Shown: piece by piece, positions 55,867-63,281 of the stretch | Position numbering within the stretch: position 1 is the stretch's first letter | Layout of the letters: each line of letters starts with the position of its first letter | Assembly: GCF_013426895.1 (NCBI RefSeq) | Contig: NZ_AP023177.1 | Span: forward strand, 542,704-606,703 | Direction: 5' to 3' | Source of the DNA: Paraburkholderia largidicola | GTDB taxonomy: Bacteria > Pseudomonadota > Gammaproteobacteria > Burkholderiales > Burkholderiaceae | DNA length: 64,000 bases | Notes under the pieces: generated by a model | The model's database searches: none | Seen by the model: the letters and a program-made list of their open reading frames with translations, nothing else | Told to the model about the DNA's origin: nothing | Position numbers and translations under genes: made by a program

Positions 55867-56275
55867 GCAAATGAAATTGTCTCACCCCGTGAGACTTATC
55901 AACCTCCCTATGACTGGCGTAGTCGAGACAGCACGTGCGCAACGATGCGATCGCAAGACGCGCCGGTCGGATGACCGATGTACTCTCGCAGCGGCCGTCG
56001 AGGTAAGGCTCGCCTGAGCGGCTGTAGAGGGTCGAAATTGGCAGTTCATGCATGAGGATTCGTATCCGATCATCGTTCTAATGCGATTCCGAGTGCGTCG
56101 GCCAACTTTGATAATTCGCCGGTAATCGACCATTGACGATCGAGCGGCCGCTCGAGATTCTGCACGTGATCATTCGGCCGCTGCGCCGCAGTGTTGGCAC
56201 ACGTGAGCTGAAAAAGCAGCGTCCGCCATACTCCTCATTGGGTCCAATCCGTGCTGATGCCAGATTTCGCTTCCC
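55867..56275. other. Intergenic stretch, nothing firm
   Basis: About 410 bp between the secreted protein gene and the end of the aroQ-like gene. A possible 19-codon leftward frame with a CxxC (MADAAFSAHVCQHCGAAAE) lies near 56170-56228, with GAGGAG very close to its ATG. It is too short to call. Confidence 0.35.
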
Positions 56276-56719
56276 TCACGTCTGTCGGTTCTGCGAGACA
56301 GCGGCTCGCAAGGCGAGCAGATAACTTTCAACCCCAAAGCCGCAGATTTGCCCATCGACGATCTCGGCGAGCACCGAGTGATGTCGGAACGGTTCCCGGG
56401 CGTGAATGTTGGACATATGCAATTCCACGACAGGGCAGGTGAGAATAGCGAGCGCATCGCGTATCCCGTAGCTGTAGTGTGTCCACGCCCCGGCGTTGAT
56501 CAGCACGGCGTCACAGCGCTCCTCGAGGGCACGGTGAATGCGCTCGCACATTGTCCCTTCGCAATTCGTCTGGAACGATTCAACCCGCACGCCAAGCTCG
56601 ACGCCGAGAGCCTGCAGCCTGGCATCGATCTCGGCGAGCGTGATGGTTCCGTATTGGACCGGGTCGCGTTTGCCAAACATATTGTGATTGATACCGTGAA
56701 GCATCAGGATCGTTTTCAC
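56276..56719 (-). CDS. aroQ: Type II 3-dehydroquinate dehydratase
   Basis: 147 residues, full length. Motifs follow AroQ with changes: LHGINHNMFGKRDP (usual LNGPNLNLLG), the catalytic Tyr in QYGTITL, NAGAWTHYSYGIRDAL (His), and HMSNIHAREPFRHHSV with the conserved Arg and His. It interconverts 3-dehydroquinate and 3-dehydroshikimate. As the last gene of a catabolic-looking operon with a CoA-transferase and a MaoC hydratase it is likely to act in quinate/shikimate-type catabolism or on a related compound, not in aromatic amino-acid synthesis. 19 bp after the aroE-like gene. Confidence 0.9.
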   Translation of the reverse strand: MKTILMLHGINHNMFGKRDPVQYGTITLAEIDARLQALGVELGVRVESFQTNCEGTMCERIHRALEERCDAVLINAGAWTHYSYGIRDALAILTCPVVELHMSNIHAREPFRHHSVLAEIVDGQICGFGVESYLLALRAAVSQNRQT

Positions 56720-56738
56720 TCGTCACTCCATTGCATTC

Positions 56739-57575
56739 TCAGTCGAGCGCCACCGTGAGCCGATCGATCACGGCGTGGGTCTGGGGCCGCACGCCGCGCC
56801 ACCACGCGAACGCTTCTGCTGCCTGCTCCACCAGCATGCCCACACCATCCGCGACACGCAGCACCCCCGCGTTTCGAGCGAGTCTCAGGAATGGCGTCAG
56901 CCGCTTGCCATAGGCCAGTTCATAGGCCGCGCCCGTCAGGCTGAAAACACTCGGTGGAACGGGCGGGAGTTCGCCCGTCAAGCTGGCCGACGTCGCGTTG
57001 ACCACGAGGTCGAACTGTCCCATCGCCTCGAGATTGGCGTAGCTGCAGGCGGCAAGCGGCCCGCTCGTGCTGACCTGGTCGACCAGCGCTCGAACCTTTG
57101 CGATGTCCCGATTGGCGACGACGAGTTCCGCGGGTCGCGCGGCAAGAAAGGGCAGCAAGGCGCCACGCACCGCGCCACCCGCGCCGAGGACTAGCACGCG
57201 CTTGCCGGCCATCGGCAAGTTCAGATTGACCTCGATGTCGCGCAGCAGGCCAACGCCATCGAAGTTCTCAGCGATGATCCGGCCGTCCCTGAAGCTCAGC
57301 GCGTTAGCGGCGCCCGCCAGGTCGGCGCGCTCGCTGCGCTCGTCGGCCATCGCGAACGCCTTCAGTTTGAATGGCGCGGTCACGTTCATGCCTTTGCCGC
57401 CCGCTGCGATGAATTTGCGCACGGTCGCAGCGAACGCGTCCTGCGGCTCCAGCGGACCTTCGATCGCCGTATAGGACATGTCCTGCTGCGTCGCTTCTGC
57501 AAAGAGACCGTGGATCAACGGGGACTTCGTATGGCCGATCGGATTGCCGATCACCGCGTATTGGTCAGTCATCAT
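56739..57575 (-). CDS. aroE: Shikimate dehydrogenase-like protein
   Basis: 278 residues. Substrate domain: IGNPIGHTKSPLIH (usual GHSxSP) and NVTAPFKLKAF with the catalytic Lys; the catalytic Asp is in ENFDGVGLL (usual NTDG). Cofactor domain: VLVLGAGGAVRGALLPFL and VVANRDIAK, an Asn-Arg pair that favours NADP or NAD depending on context. It interconverts dehydroshikimate and shikimate or quinate. It overlaps the CoA-transferase gene stop/start by 4 bases, so it is in one operon with it. The altered substrate motifs suggest a quinate/shikimate-like compound rather than housekeeping shikimate. Confidence 0.9.
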   Translation of the reverse strand: MMTDQYAVIGNPIGHTKSPLIHGLFAEATQQDMSYTAIEGPLEPQDAFAATVRKFIAAGGKGMNVTAPFKLKAFAMADERSERADLAGAANALSFRDGRIIAENFDGVGLLRDIEVNLNLPMAGKRVLVLGAGGAVRGALLPFLAARPAELVVANRDIAKVRALVDQVSTSGPLAACSYANLEAMGQFDLVVNATSASLTGELPPVPPSVFSLTGAAYELAYGKRLTPFLRLARNAGVLRVADGVGMLVEQAAEAFAWWRGVRPQTHAVIDRLTVALD

Positions 57576-58792
57576 GGCCTCACCTTTGAATACAACACAC
57601 CATCCGTCTGCATCGCGTCGATCTCTGCAGCGCCGAAACCCAGCGATTGCGCCACTTCCGCGTTGTGCTGACCGAGATCGGGCGCGACTTCGCGGATCGT
57701 CGTGTCGCAGTCCGAGAAGCGGAAGGGCAGATTCGGCAGACGCAATTTCCCGTAGCGCGGGTGCTCCTGCTCGACCACCATGCCGCGCGCGACGATCTGC
57801 GGATCGGCGAGTACCTCATCGATACGCTGCACCTTCGCGCACGGCACATCGATGCCATCGAGCAGTGCAAGCACCTGCGCAACCGGTCGGCTTGCCACCC
57901 AGGGCTTCACGACGGACAGAATGTCCAACCGGTTCGCGTTGCGTCCCGCGAGGGTGTGAAAGCGTGTGTCGGTGCCAAAACCGTCCGGTCCGCCATGCGC
58001 CTCGATCAGAGCTGCGAAGCGCTTCCAGGCTTCGTCCACCTGGGCCGCGATCACGAGGTCGCCGTCGGCGGCACGGAACACGCCGTAGAGTGTCGACGTG
58101 GGCATATCGTGGCCCGTCTGCTCCGGCAGGATGCCTTGCATCGTGTAGCACTGCACCGCGTATTCATGCATCGACACCAGCGTGTCGTACAGCGCCATGT
58201 CGATGTGTTGCCCGCGCCCGCTCTTCACGCGGCCAAGCAATGCGGCATTGATCGCCGCTACCGCGTGAATGCCCGTGTACATGTCGCCCAGCGAGATGCG
58301 CATCAATGGCGGCGGTTCACCGGGCGTGCCGATCATTTGCATGATCCCGCTCTTCGCTTCGGCAATCAGGCCGAAACCTGCGCGATGGGCGTCCGGTCCC
58401 GTATGGCCGTAGGCGGAAATCGAGCAGTAGACGAGGCCAGGATTGCGCGCGGACAGTTCGTCATAGCCCAGCCCGAGTTTGTTCAACGCACCCGGCCGGT
58501 AGTTCTCGACGAACACATCCGCCGAGTCGCACAGCCGCTGCATGAATTCTTTGCCGCGTGCGTCGCGCATGTTGACGCTGACGCCGCGCTTACCCATGTT
58601 CAGTTGCAGGAAATAGCCGCTTTGCTCGTCGTCGAGCACGGTTGCGTGCTGACGTCCGGCGTCGCCGCCGCCGGGACGCTCGACCTTGATGACTTCGGCA
58701 CCGAGCGCCGCGAGACAGCGCCCGACATACGGACCGGCCAGAAAATGGCTGTAGTCGACGACGCGAATCCCTTCGAGAGGACGTGCCTGCAT
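57572..58792 (-). CDS. CaiB/BaiF-family CoA-transferase
   Basis: 406 residues from an ATG with GGAG 7 bases ahead, overlapping the MaoC gene stop. Family III CoA-transferase: LEGIRVVDYSHFLAGPYVGR, EVIKVERPGGGDAGR, MGKRGVSVNMRDARGKEF, VYCSISAYGHTGPDA and the active-site Asp in ISLGDMYTGIHA. It moves CoA from an acyl-CoA donor to a carboxylic acid. With the MaoC hydratase it would activate and hydrate an acid substrate of this operon. Confidence 0.93.
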   Translation of the reverse strand: MQARPLEGIRVVDYSHFLAGPYVGRCLAALGAEVIKVERPGGGDAGRQHATVLDDEQSGYFLQLNMGKRGVSVNMRDARGKEFMQRLCDSADVFVENYRPGALNKLGLGYDELSARNPGLVYCSISAYGHTGPDAHRAGFGLIAEAKSGIMQMIGTPGEPPPLMRISLGDMYTGIHAVAAINAALLGRVKSGRGQHIDMALYDTLVSMHEYAVQCYTMQGILPEQTGHDMPTSTLYGVFRAADGDLVIAAQVDEAWKRFAALIEAHGGPDGFGTDTRFHTLAGRNANRLDILSVVKPWVASRPVAQVLALLDGIDVPCAKVQRIDEVLADPQIVARGMVVEQEHPRYGKLRLPNLPFRFSDCDTTIREVAPDLGQHNAEVAQSLGFGAAEIDAMQTDGVLYSKVRP

Positions 58793-59250
58793 CAGAATGC
58801 TCCCGGCCTGCGCGGCACCATCAGACGATGCTCGCCATGCTGGACGACAAGGCCGTCCTGATTGATCAGTTCGGACGGCAGCACGACGATCCCCCAATCG
58901 GGGCGGCTCTTGCTCGCGCGCATCGTGCCCACGCGGAATTTCACGTGCAGCATGTCGTTGACCTTGATCGGCAGGTTGAAGTCCCACGTCCATCCGAGCG
59001 ACATGCCCGGCAGGAAGCGGTATTCGCTCTGGGTTTTGAGCCCATCGGCGATAGACAGGCCGAACAGACCATGCGCGACGATCGAACCGAAGTGGCTCGC
59101 GTTCGCGTATTCCTCGTCCACGTGCACCGGCGTGTGATCGCCTGTGAGGTCGGCGTAGGCGAGAATGCGTTCCTTCGTCACTGTGTAGGTCGGACTCACG
59201 CACACGTCGCCCTCGTTGGCATCGTCCCAGTACTTGTCGATGATCGTCAT
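58792..59250 (-). CDS. MaoC-family (R-hydratase-like) protein
   Basis: 152 residues from an ATG with GGAGG ahead. Hot-dog fold with the hydratase motif: AYADLTGDHTPVHVDEEYAN (catalytic Asp and His) and GSIVAHGLFGLSIADGL. Members hydrate 2-enoyl-CoA or mesaconyl-CoA. It ends inside the CoA-transferase start (TGATG), so the two are coupled and probably act in sequence on one CoA thioester. Confidence 0.92.
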   Translation of the reverse strand: MTIIDKYWDDANEGDVCVSPTYTVTKERILAYADLTGDHTPVHVDEEYANASHFGSIVAHGLFGLSIADGLKTQSEYRFLPGMSLGWTWDFNLPIKVNDMLHVKFRVGTMRASKSRPDWGIVVLPSELINQDGLVVQHGEHRLMVPRRPGAF

Positions 59251-59251
59251 C

Positions 59252-59644
59252 TCAAACCTCCGCACGCGGGTTGATGTCCAGTGCCCGCGCCACGCATGAA
59301 GCGGGCTTTGCCTGGATCAGTTCGACGGCGAGGCCGTCCGGCAGGCGCAACCAGTTGCGTCCCTGCGGCATTTCGTTGACGTCGTAGCGTTGCGCGGCGG
59401 CGAGCGCCGCTTCCATGTCTTCGCACATCACACCCAGGTGACCAAGGCGGCCTTCGGGCGCGTCATGCTGCGGGTTATGAATGAACTGCAAACCGCCGAG
59501 CGTCCAGTACTGCCGTGGTTCCTCGACGGTGCCGTCGACCTCGCGCATCGTCATGCCGAACACGTCTTCGAAAAAGCGGATGTGCCAGTGGATGTCCTTC
59601 ACCCAGATGGCGACGTGCTCCAGATAAGCCTTGCTGCCGTTCAC
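59252..59644 (-). CDS. VOC-fold protein
   Basis: 130 residues. Single VOC protein: LEHVAIWVKDIHWHIRFFED at the start, LGHLGVMCEDMEAALAAAQR in the middle and LRLPDGLAVELIQAK at the end. Candidate metal ligands are the His of EHVAIW, the His of LGHLGV and the Glu of AVELIQ. Possible roles are lyase, epimerase (methylmalonyl-CoA type) or dioxygenase. It ends 2 bp before the MaoC start and overlaps the reductase stop. In this operon a CoA-thioester epimerase is a reasonable guess. Confidence 0.88.
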   Translation of the reverse strand: MNGSKAYLEHVAIWVKDIHWHIRFFEDVFGMTMREVDGTVEEPRQYWTLGGLQFIHNPQHDAPEGRLGHLGVMCEDMEAALAAAQRYDVNEMPQGRNWLRLPDGLAVELIQAKPASCVARALDINPRAEV

Positions 59645-60591
59645 GCGTTTGTCTCCCTATGTTGTCGGTCGGTCATGGCGCGCTCGATGCCCTTGATGCA
59701 GGCGACCAGCGTCGCGTTGACGGGCGTCGGCACGCCGTGGCGTTGTCCCCAGCGCACGACCGCACCGTTGATAAAGTCGATTTCAGTGATGGACCCTTTT
59801 TCGAGGCTTTGCAGCATCGAGGTCTTGAAGGCCGAGGAGAGGCCTTCTCCAGCGAGCGTCCACGGGCGTTCAGGATCAGTAGTGGAAAGCGTTACGCCTG
59901 CGGCGTGAGCGACTGCGATTGCTTCGGCGACCGCCGCGAGCGCAGCCGTCTTCAGAAGCGGCTCATCGTAGAGTTGGCCGTAGGTGAGTCCAGTCGTGCC
60001 CGTCAGCGCGCCAGTTGCCACATTGACGAGCAGCTTGTCCCACATCGTGCCGACGATGTTGTCGCTGACGGTGGTGGCCAGCCCAGCGGCGTTGAAGGTT
60101 TCAGCGATCGCCGTCACGCGGGAAGTGATTCCGCCGTCGAGTTCGCCGATATAAGTCGCCTTGCCAGCGACGCCGGACTCGATGTGCCCCGGATTGCGCA
60201 TCACGCCGCCGACATAGGTCTTGCCGGCCAGCACGCGCTCGCGGCCAACGATGTCCGCCAGCACATCTTCGTGCCCGAGGCCGTTCTGCAACGACAGGAC
60301 CAGCGTGTCAGGTCCGATCAGCGCCACGGCGCCACGCATCGCCGCATCGGTATGAAATGACTTGACCAGCACGACCACCAGATCGACGGCGCCTACCTCG
60401 GCGGCCCGCGTCGTGGCTTTTACTTCTACACGACGCGAACCATTTGCATCGTCCACGCGCAGACCGTCGCGCCGCATCGCCTCCACATGTGCCGCCGAGC
60501 GGTTCAGCAACCATACATCGTTGCCACCTTCCGTCAGTGCCGCGCCGATAGCACAGCCCAGAGCACCCGCACCCAGAATCGCAATCTTCAC
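59641..60591 (-). CDS. Ketopantoate reductase family protein
   Basis: 316 residues from a GTG with GGAG ahead (VKIAILGAGALGCAIGAALT). PanE fold: cofactor loop LLNRSAAHVEAM, LVVVLVKSFHTDAAM, LSLQNGLGHEDVLADIVG, YVGGVMRNPGHIESG, and the catalytic Lys in TMWDKLLVNVATGALTGTTG. Members reduce 2-keto acids such as ketopantoate. As the first gene of the CoA-transferase/AroE/AroQ operon it is unlikely to serve pantothenate synthesis. A palindrome shared with the LysR gene lies 56 bp upstream. Confidence 0.9.
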   Translation of the reverse strand: MKIAILGAGALGCAIGAALTEGGNDVWLLNRSAAHVEAMRRDGLRVDDANGSRRVEVKATTRAAEVGAVDLVVVLVKSFHTDAAMRGAVALIGPDTLVLSLQNGLGHEDVLADIVGRERVLAGKTYVGGVMRNPGHIESGVAGKATYIGELDGGITSRVTAIAETFNAAGLATTVSDNIVGTMWDKLLVNVATGALTGTTGLTYGQLYDEPLLKTAALAAVAEAIAVAHAAGVTLSTTDPERPWTLAGEGLSSAFKTSMLQSLEKGSITEIDFINGAVVRWGQRHGVPTPVNATLVACIKGIERAMTDRQHRETNA

Positions 60592-60646
60592 TGCCGTCTC
60601 CTCAATATGGAGATCAAGATACGATGCGACGCTCATGTCGGCAATG

Positions 60647-60669
60647 CAATGAACGTAATGACATCATTG
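60647..60669. promoter_or_regulatory. LysR-type operator candidate in front of the six-gene operon
   Basis: CAATGA-N11-TCATTG, 23 bp, 56 bp before the GTG start. The same arms and spacing recur at 61862-61884 in front of the LysR gene. An outer pair GGCAATG / CATTGCC overlaps it. It is the likely recognition site of the LysR regulator encoded at 61902. Confidence 0.75.
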
Positions 60670-60752
60670 CCATAGGCAATATGGACGGTGACCTGGTGTT
60701 TGTCGAGCGGCGCACAGCCACGCCGGGAGAGGCACGGCTCGTTCGCCGATGT

Positions 60753-61655
60753 CTATCGAAGCTGGGCGCGCGCGTGTAGCAACACGGTGCCCATGCCGCT
60801 CAGGGCGATGACGATCATCCCCAGGGCAGTCCAGATATCGGGGACCTTGCCGAAGAACGCCCAGCTGAAAAGCGTTGCGAAAGCGAGTTGCGCGTAGCCG
60901 AACGGAGTGAGCACGGCCAGCGGCGTTCTGCGTAATGCCTGCAGCATCAGCAGATGGCCAAAGGTTGCGAGCGTCGCCATCACGAGAAGCAGGCACCAGT
61001 TGCCGATCGTCACCTTGCGGATTTCAGGCAGCAGGCCCGCCTGATCAACCCACAGCAATGCGGCAAGCACAATGCTGGCTACCAGTGCAGTAATGAAATT
61101 GGTGGTGATCGGGTCACCGGCGGTCGATAGCTTGCTGGACACGACCTGAAAGCATGCGAAGGTGGTTGCGGCGCCGATAGGAAAAGCAACTGTCCAGCTG
61201 AATTCGCCGCTGCCCGGCCGCACCACGATCAGCATCCCGACAAAGCCCAGAACAACCATCGACCATTTGCTTTTCGACACGTTCTCGTTAAGCAGGATCG
61301 CGGCAAGCATCGTCGAAATCAATGGCGCCAACATCGCGAGCGATGTGGTGACGGGCAACGGCAGGTAGCGCAAGCCCGCAAATGTGCACGCTGAATTGAG
61401 AAGCAGAAGCACAGCGCGCAGGAGTTGCAGTTTCAACACACCGGCGTCGCGAAAATGTTGGGCGCCGCGCCGTACCTGCCAGATGCCGAGCGCGATTGCC
61501 TGGAAACTGTAACGTCCGAGAAGCAGGGCAACGAGAGGTACAGCCGTACCGATAGCCTTGACGACGGAATCGCTCGCGGCGAACGTTGCCGTCGTGGCGA
61601 CCATCAGCGCGACCCCGGCTTCTGCCGTCATCGGAATAGTGGGCAGGCGGTTCAA
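60753..61655 (-). CDS. EamA-family (DMT) permease
   Basis: 300 residues with ten membrane segments in two repeats of five: the first EamA repeat includes AASDSVVKAIGTAVPLVALL and LLRAVLLLLNSACTFAGLRY, the second FACFQVVSSKLS and PFGYAQLAFATLFSWAFFG. DMT permeases export or import small metabolites. It sits between the six-gene operon and the LysR gene, reading leftward, and is likely the transporter for that pathway. The 23-bp palindrome in its upstream gap lies 207 bp before its start. Confidence 0.88.
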   Translation of the reverse strand: MNRLPTIPMTAEAGVALMVATTATFAASDSVVKAIGTAVPLVALLLGRYSFQAIALGIWQVRRGAQHFRDAGVLKLQLLRAVLLLLNSACTFAGLRYLPLPVTTSLAMLAPLISTMLAAILLNENVSKSKWSMVVLGFVGMLIVVRPGSGEFSWTVAFPIGAATTFACFQVVSSKLSTAGDPITTNFITALVASIVLAALLWVDQAGLLPEIRKVTIGNWCLLLVMATLATFGHLLMLQALRRTPLAVLTPFGYAQLAFATLFSWAFFGKVPDIWTALGMIVIALSGMGTVLLHARAQLR

Positions 61656-61861
61656 TTCGATGCCCTGGTTATTCGCGGTCTGCTGACGAGCTGACGTCTC
61701 ATCAGATCCGGCTCCATGCCGGATGCCGCGGAATCGCAGGGTGTGTGCTACCCCGCGAGGGTGGAAGATTTTTCATGACGTGCTTTGGCCGGAAATCGTG
61801 ATTCTATCGTCGCTTGTCGACGTAGTGCCCACGATACAAGTCAGCGTCCATTCCCGCAATT

Positions 61862-61884
61862 CAATGACTACAATACCGTCATTG
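61862..61884. promoter_or_regulatory. LysR-type operator candidate in front of the LysR gene
   Basis: CAATGAC-N9-GTCATTG, 17 bp before the LysR start. Same 23-bp frame as at 60647-60669. It fits autoregulation and control of the divergent EamA gene. Confidence 0.75.
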
Positions 61885-61901
61885 CGTAAAACAATAGTCC
61901 C

Positions 61902-62807
61902 ATGAACTCAGACGAGCTTCCCGACCTAAAGTTGCTCCAGTTGTTCGACCTACTCTACGATGTCCGCAGCGTCACTCGTGTAGCAGAACAGCTTGGGCAG
62001 AGTCAGCCGACGGTCAGCATCTGGTTGGGACGCCTGCGCGAGCATTTGCAGGACCCGCTGTTTATCAGGACACCGGGTGGCATGGCGCCCACACCACAAG
62101 CGGATGCGTTGATCGGTCCATGCAGGGAAATTCTCGAATCACTTCGTCGCTTCGCTGCTTGGGAAATTGCGTTTGATCCAGCCACCGCGAAGCGACGCTT
62201 CCGCATTTGTATGACCGACGCGAGCCACATCACGCTCCTTCCCCGAATGTTGGCGCACGTACGTGCGCAAGCGCCGGGAATCCGTCTTGAAGCGGCCAGG
62301 ATCGACGGCAATACCGAGCGGGCGCTGGAATCGGGCGAGGCCGACCTCGCGATCGGCCACATACCCTGGCTTGGCGGTGGTATTTACCAGCGGCAGCTAT
62401 ACACGCAGGACTGGGTCTGTTTGATCAATAAGCATCATCCGCGCGTACGCGGAAAGCTCGGGCTCAAGCAGTACCGCGCGGAAGGTCACGTTGCGATCGC
62501 GGCAGGGACGGGGGCACAACTGCTGGAGCAGGCGCTCGTGCGCGAGAACGTTGAACGGGACGTCGTACTCGAGCTGCCGGGGTTCCTCGGGCTCGGGGCC
62601 ATCATCAAGAGCACTGACCTGATTGCCACGCTGCCGCGACATATCGGCGAGACGCTGGCGAAGGTGAATGACCTCTCAGTGCATCCGTGTCCGATGCCGG
62701 TGGAGGGATTCGCAGTGCGTCAGCACTGGCACGCCCGCTATCACCACGAAGCGGGAAATCGCTGGCTGCGCGATCTGATGATTCAGCTATTCAGCAGTTT
62801 GCGGTGA
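61902..62807 (+). CDS. LysR-family regulator
   Basis: 301 residues. Winged HTH in residues 8-67 of the NodD/NahR subtype: LKLLQLFDLLYDVRSVTRVA, EQLGQSQPTVSIWLGRLREH and DPLFIRTPGGMAPT. The C-terminal inducer-binding domain shows EADLAIGHIPWLGGG and ends in HQEAGNRWLRDL-like text. It is divergent from the EamA permease gene and from the six-gene operon beyond it. The shared CAATGA-N11-TCATTG palindromes suggest that it controls both. Inducer unknown, probably the operon substrate. Confidence 0.92.
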   Translation: MNSDELPDLKLLQLFDLLYDVRSVTRVAEQLGQSQPTVSIWLGRLREHLQDPLFIRTPGGMAPTPQADALIGPCREILESLRRFAAWEIAFDPATAKRRFRICMTDASHITLLPRMLAHVRAQAPGIRLEAARIDGNTERALESGEADLAIGHIPWLGGGIYQRQLYTQDWVCLINKHHPRVRGKLGLKQYRAEGHVAIAAGTGAQLLEQALVRENVERDVVLELPGFLGLGAIIKSTDLIATLPRHIGETLAKVNDLSVHPCPMPVEGFAVRQHWHARYHHEAGNRWLRDLMIQLFSSLR

Positions 62808-62913
62808 TCTTGGTCTTCCACAACGCGAGCTCCTCGTGCGCGCGTTCCTGTTTGGAAAGTCGACGCAGCGCGCGCTTGCTGGCTGAGTCGGGCGTGCCGC
62901 CGACATCGCCCAT
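62791..62913 (-). CDS. Possible 40-residue protein or gene tail
   Basis: A leftward frame MGDVGGTPDSASKRALRRLS followed by a Lys/Glu-rich helix (KQERAHEELALWKTKITAN) and a Cys, ending in a stop that overlaps the 3' end of the LysR gene. Composition is coding-like, but there is no ribosome site or known family. It may be the C-terminus of a lost gene. Confidence 0.3.
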   Translation of the reverse strand: MGDVGGTPDSASKRALRRLSKQERAHEELALWKTKITANC

Positions 62914-63281
62914 ACGTCGATTGGCCGCCCCGGGCCCATTGCAGCGCGACGTCATTAGGATTCGACCTCAGCGATCCCGTCGCGTTGTGCGTAGCCTTGA
63001 CGTGGAGCGAGCGCTCTACCGTTTTCGGCCCGAACCCGGTCAGATGCTGGATGGGTGCAGCGAGCCTCACTTGCTCGGCATGCGTCCGGCTCAGTTTGAC
63101 CCAGGTTGTGTAAAAACGCGGCGCGGGCGCTCTGACGACTTTTCACACGAGCAGTTACGCCCGTCGACGGCCTTGTTAAGCCCGTCTTACGTTCATCGGT
63201 TCTTTGATCACGTTGTGAGAAGAAGAAGTGCCTGGGCGCCTTAATGCGCGCGAGCGCGGCCGGCCTGCTGCAAGTCTGTCC
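62914..63281. other. Stretch between LysR gene and IS1182 transposase
   Basis: About 370 bp without a supported gene. A TTGTGTAAAAACG sequence at about 63105-63117 resembles a terminal repeat of IS1182-type elements and could be the IS end, since the transposase stop lies about 165 bp inside. The other end is outside the window, so this cannot be confirmed. Confidence 0.35.

Noticed and set aside
58793..59203. N-terminal extension of the CoA-transferase frame
   Set aside because: It runs through the MaoC gene and is Arg-rich; the start at 58792 has a ribosome site and the family N-terminus.
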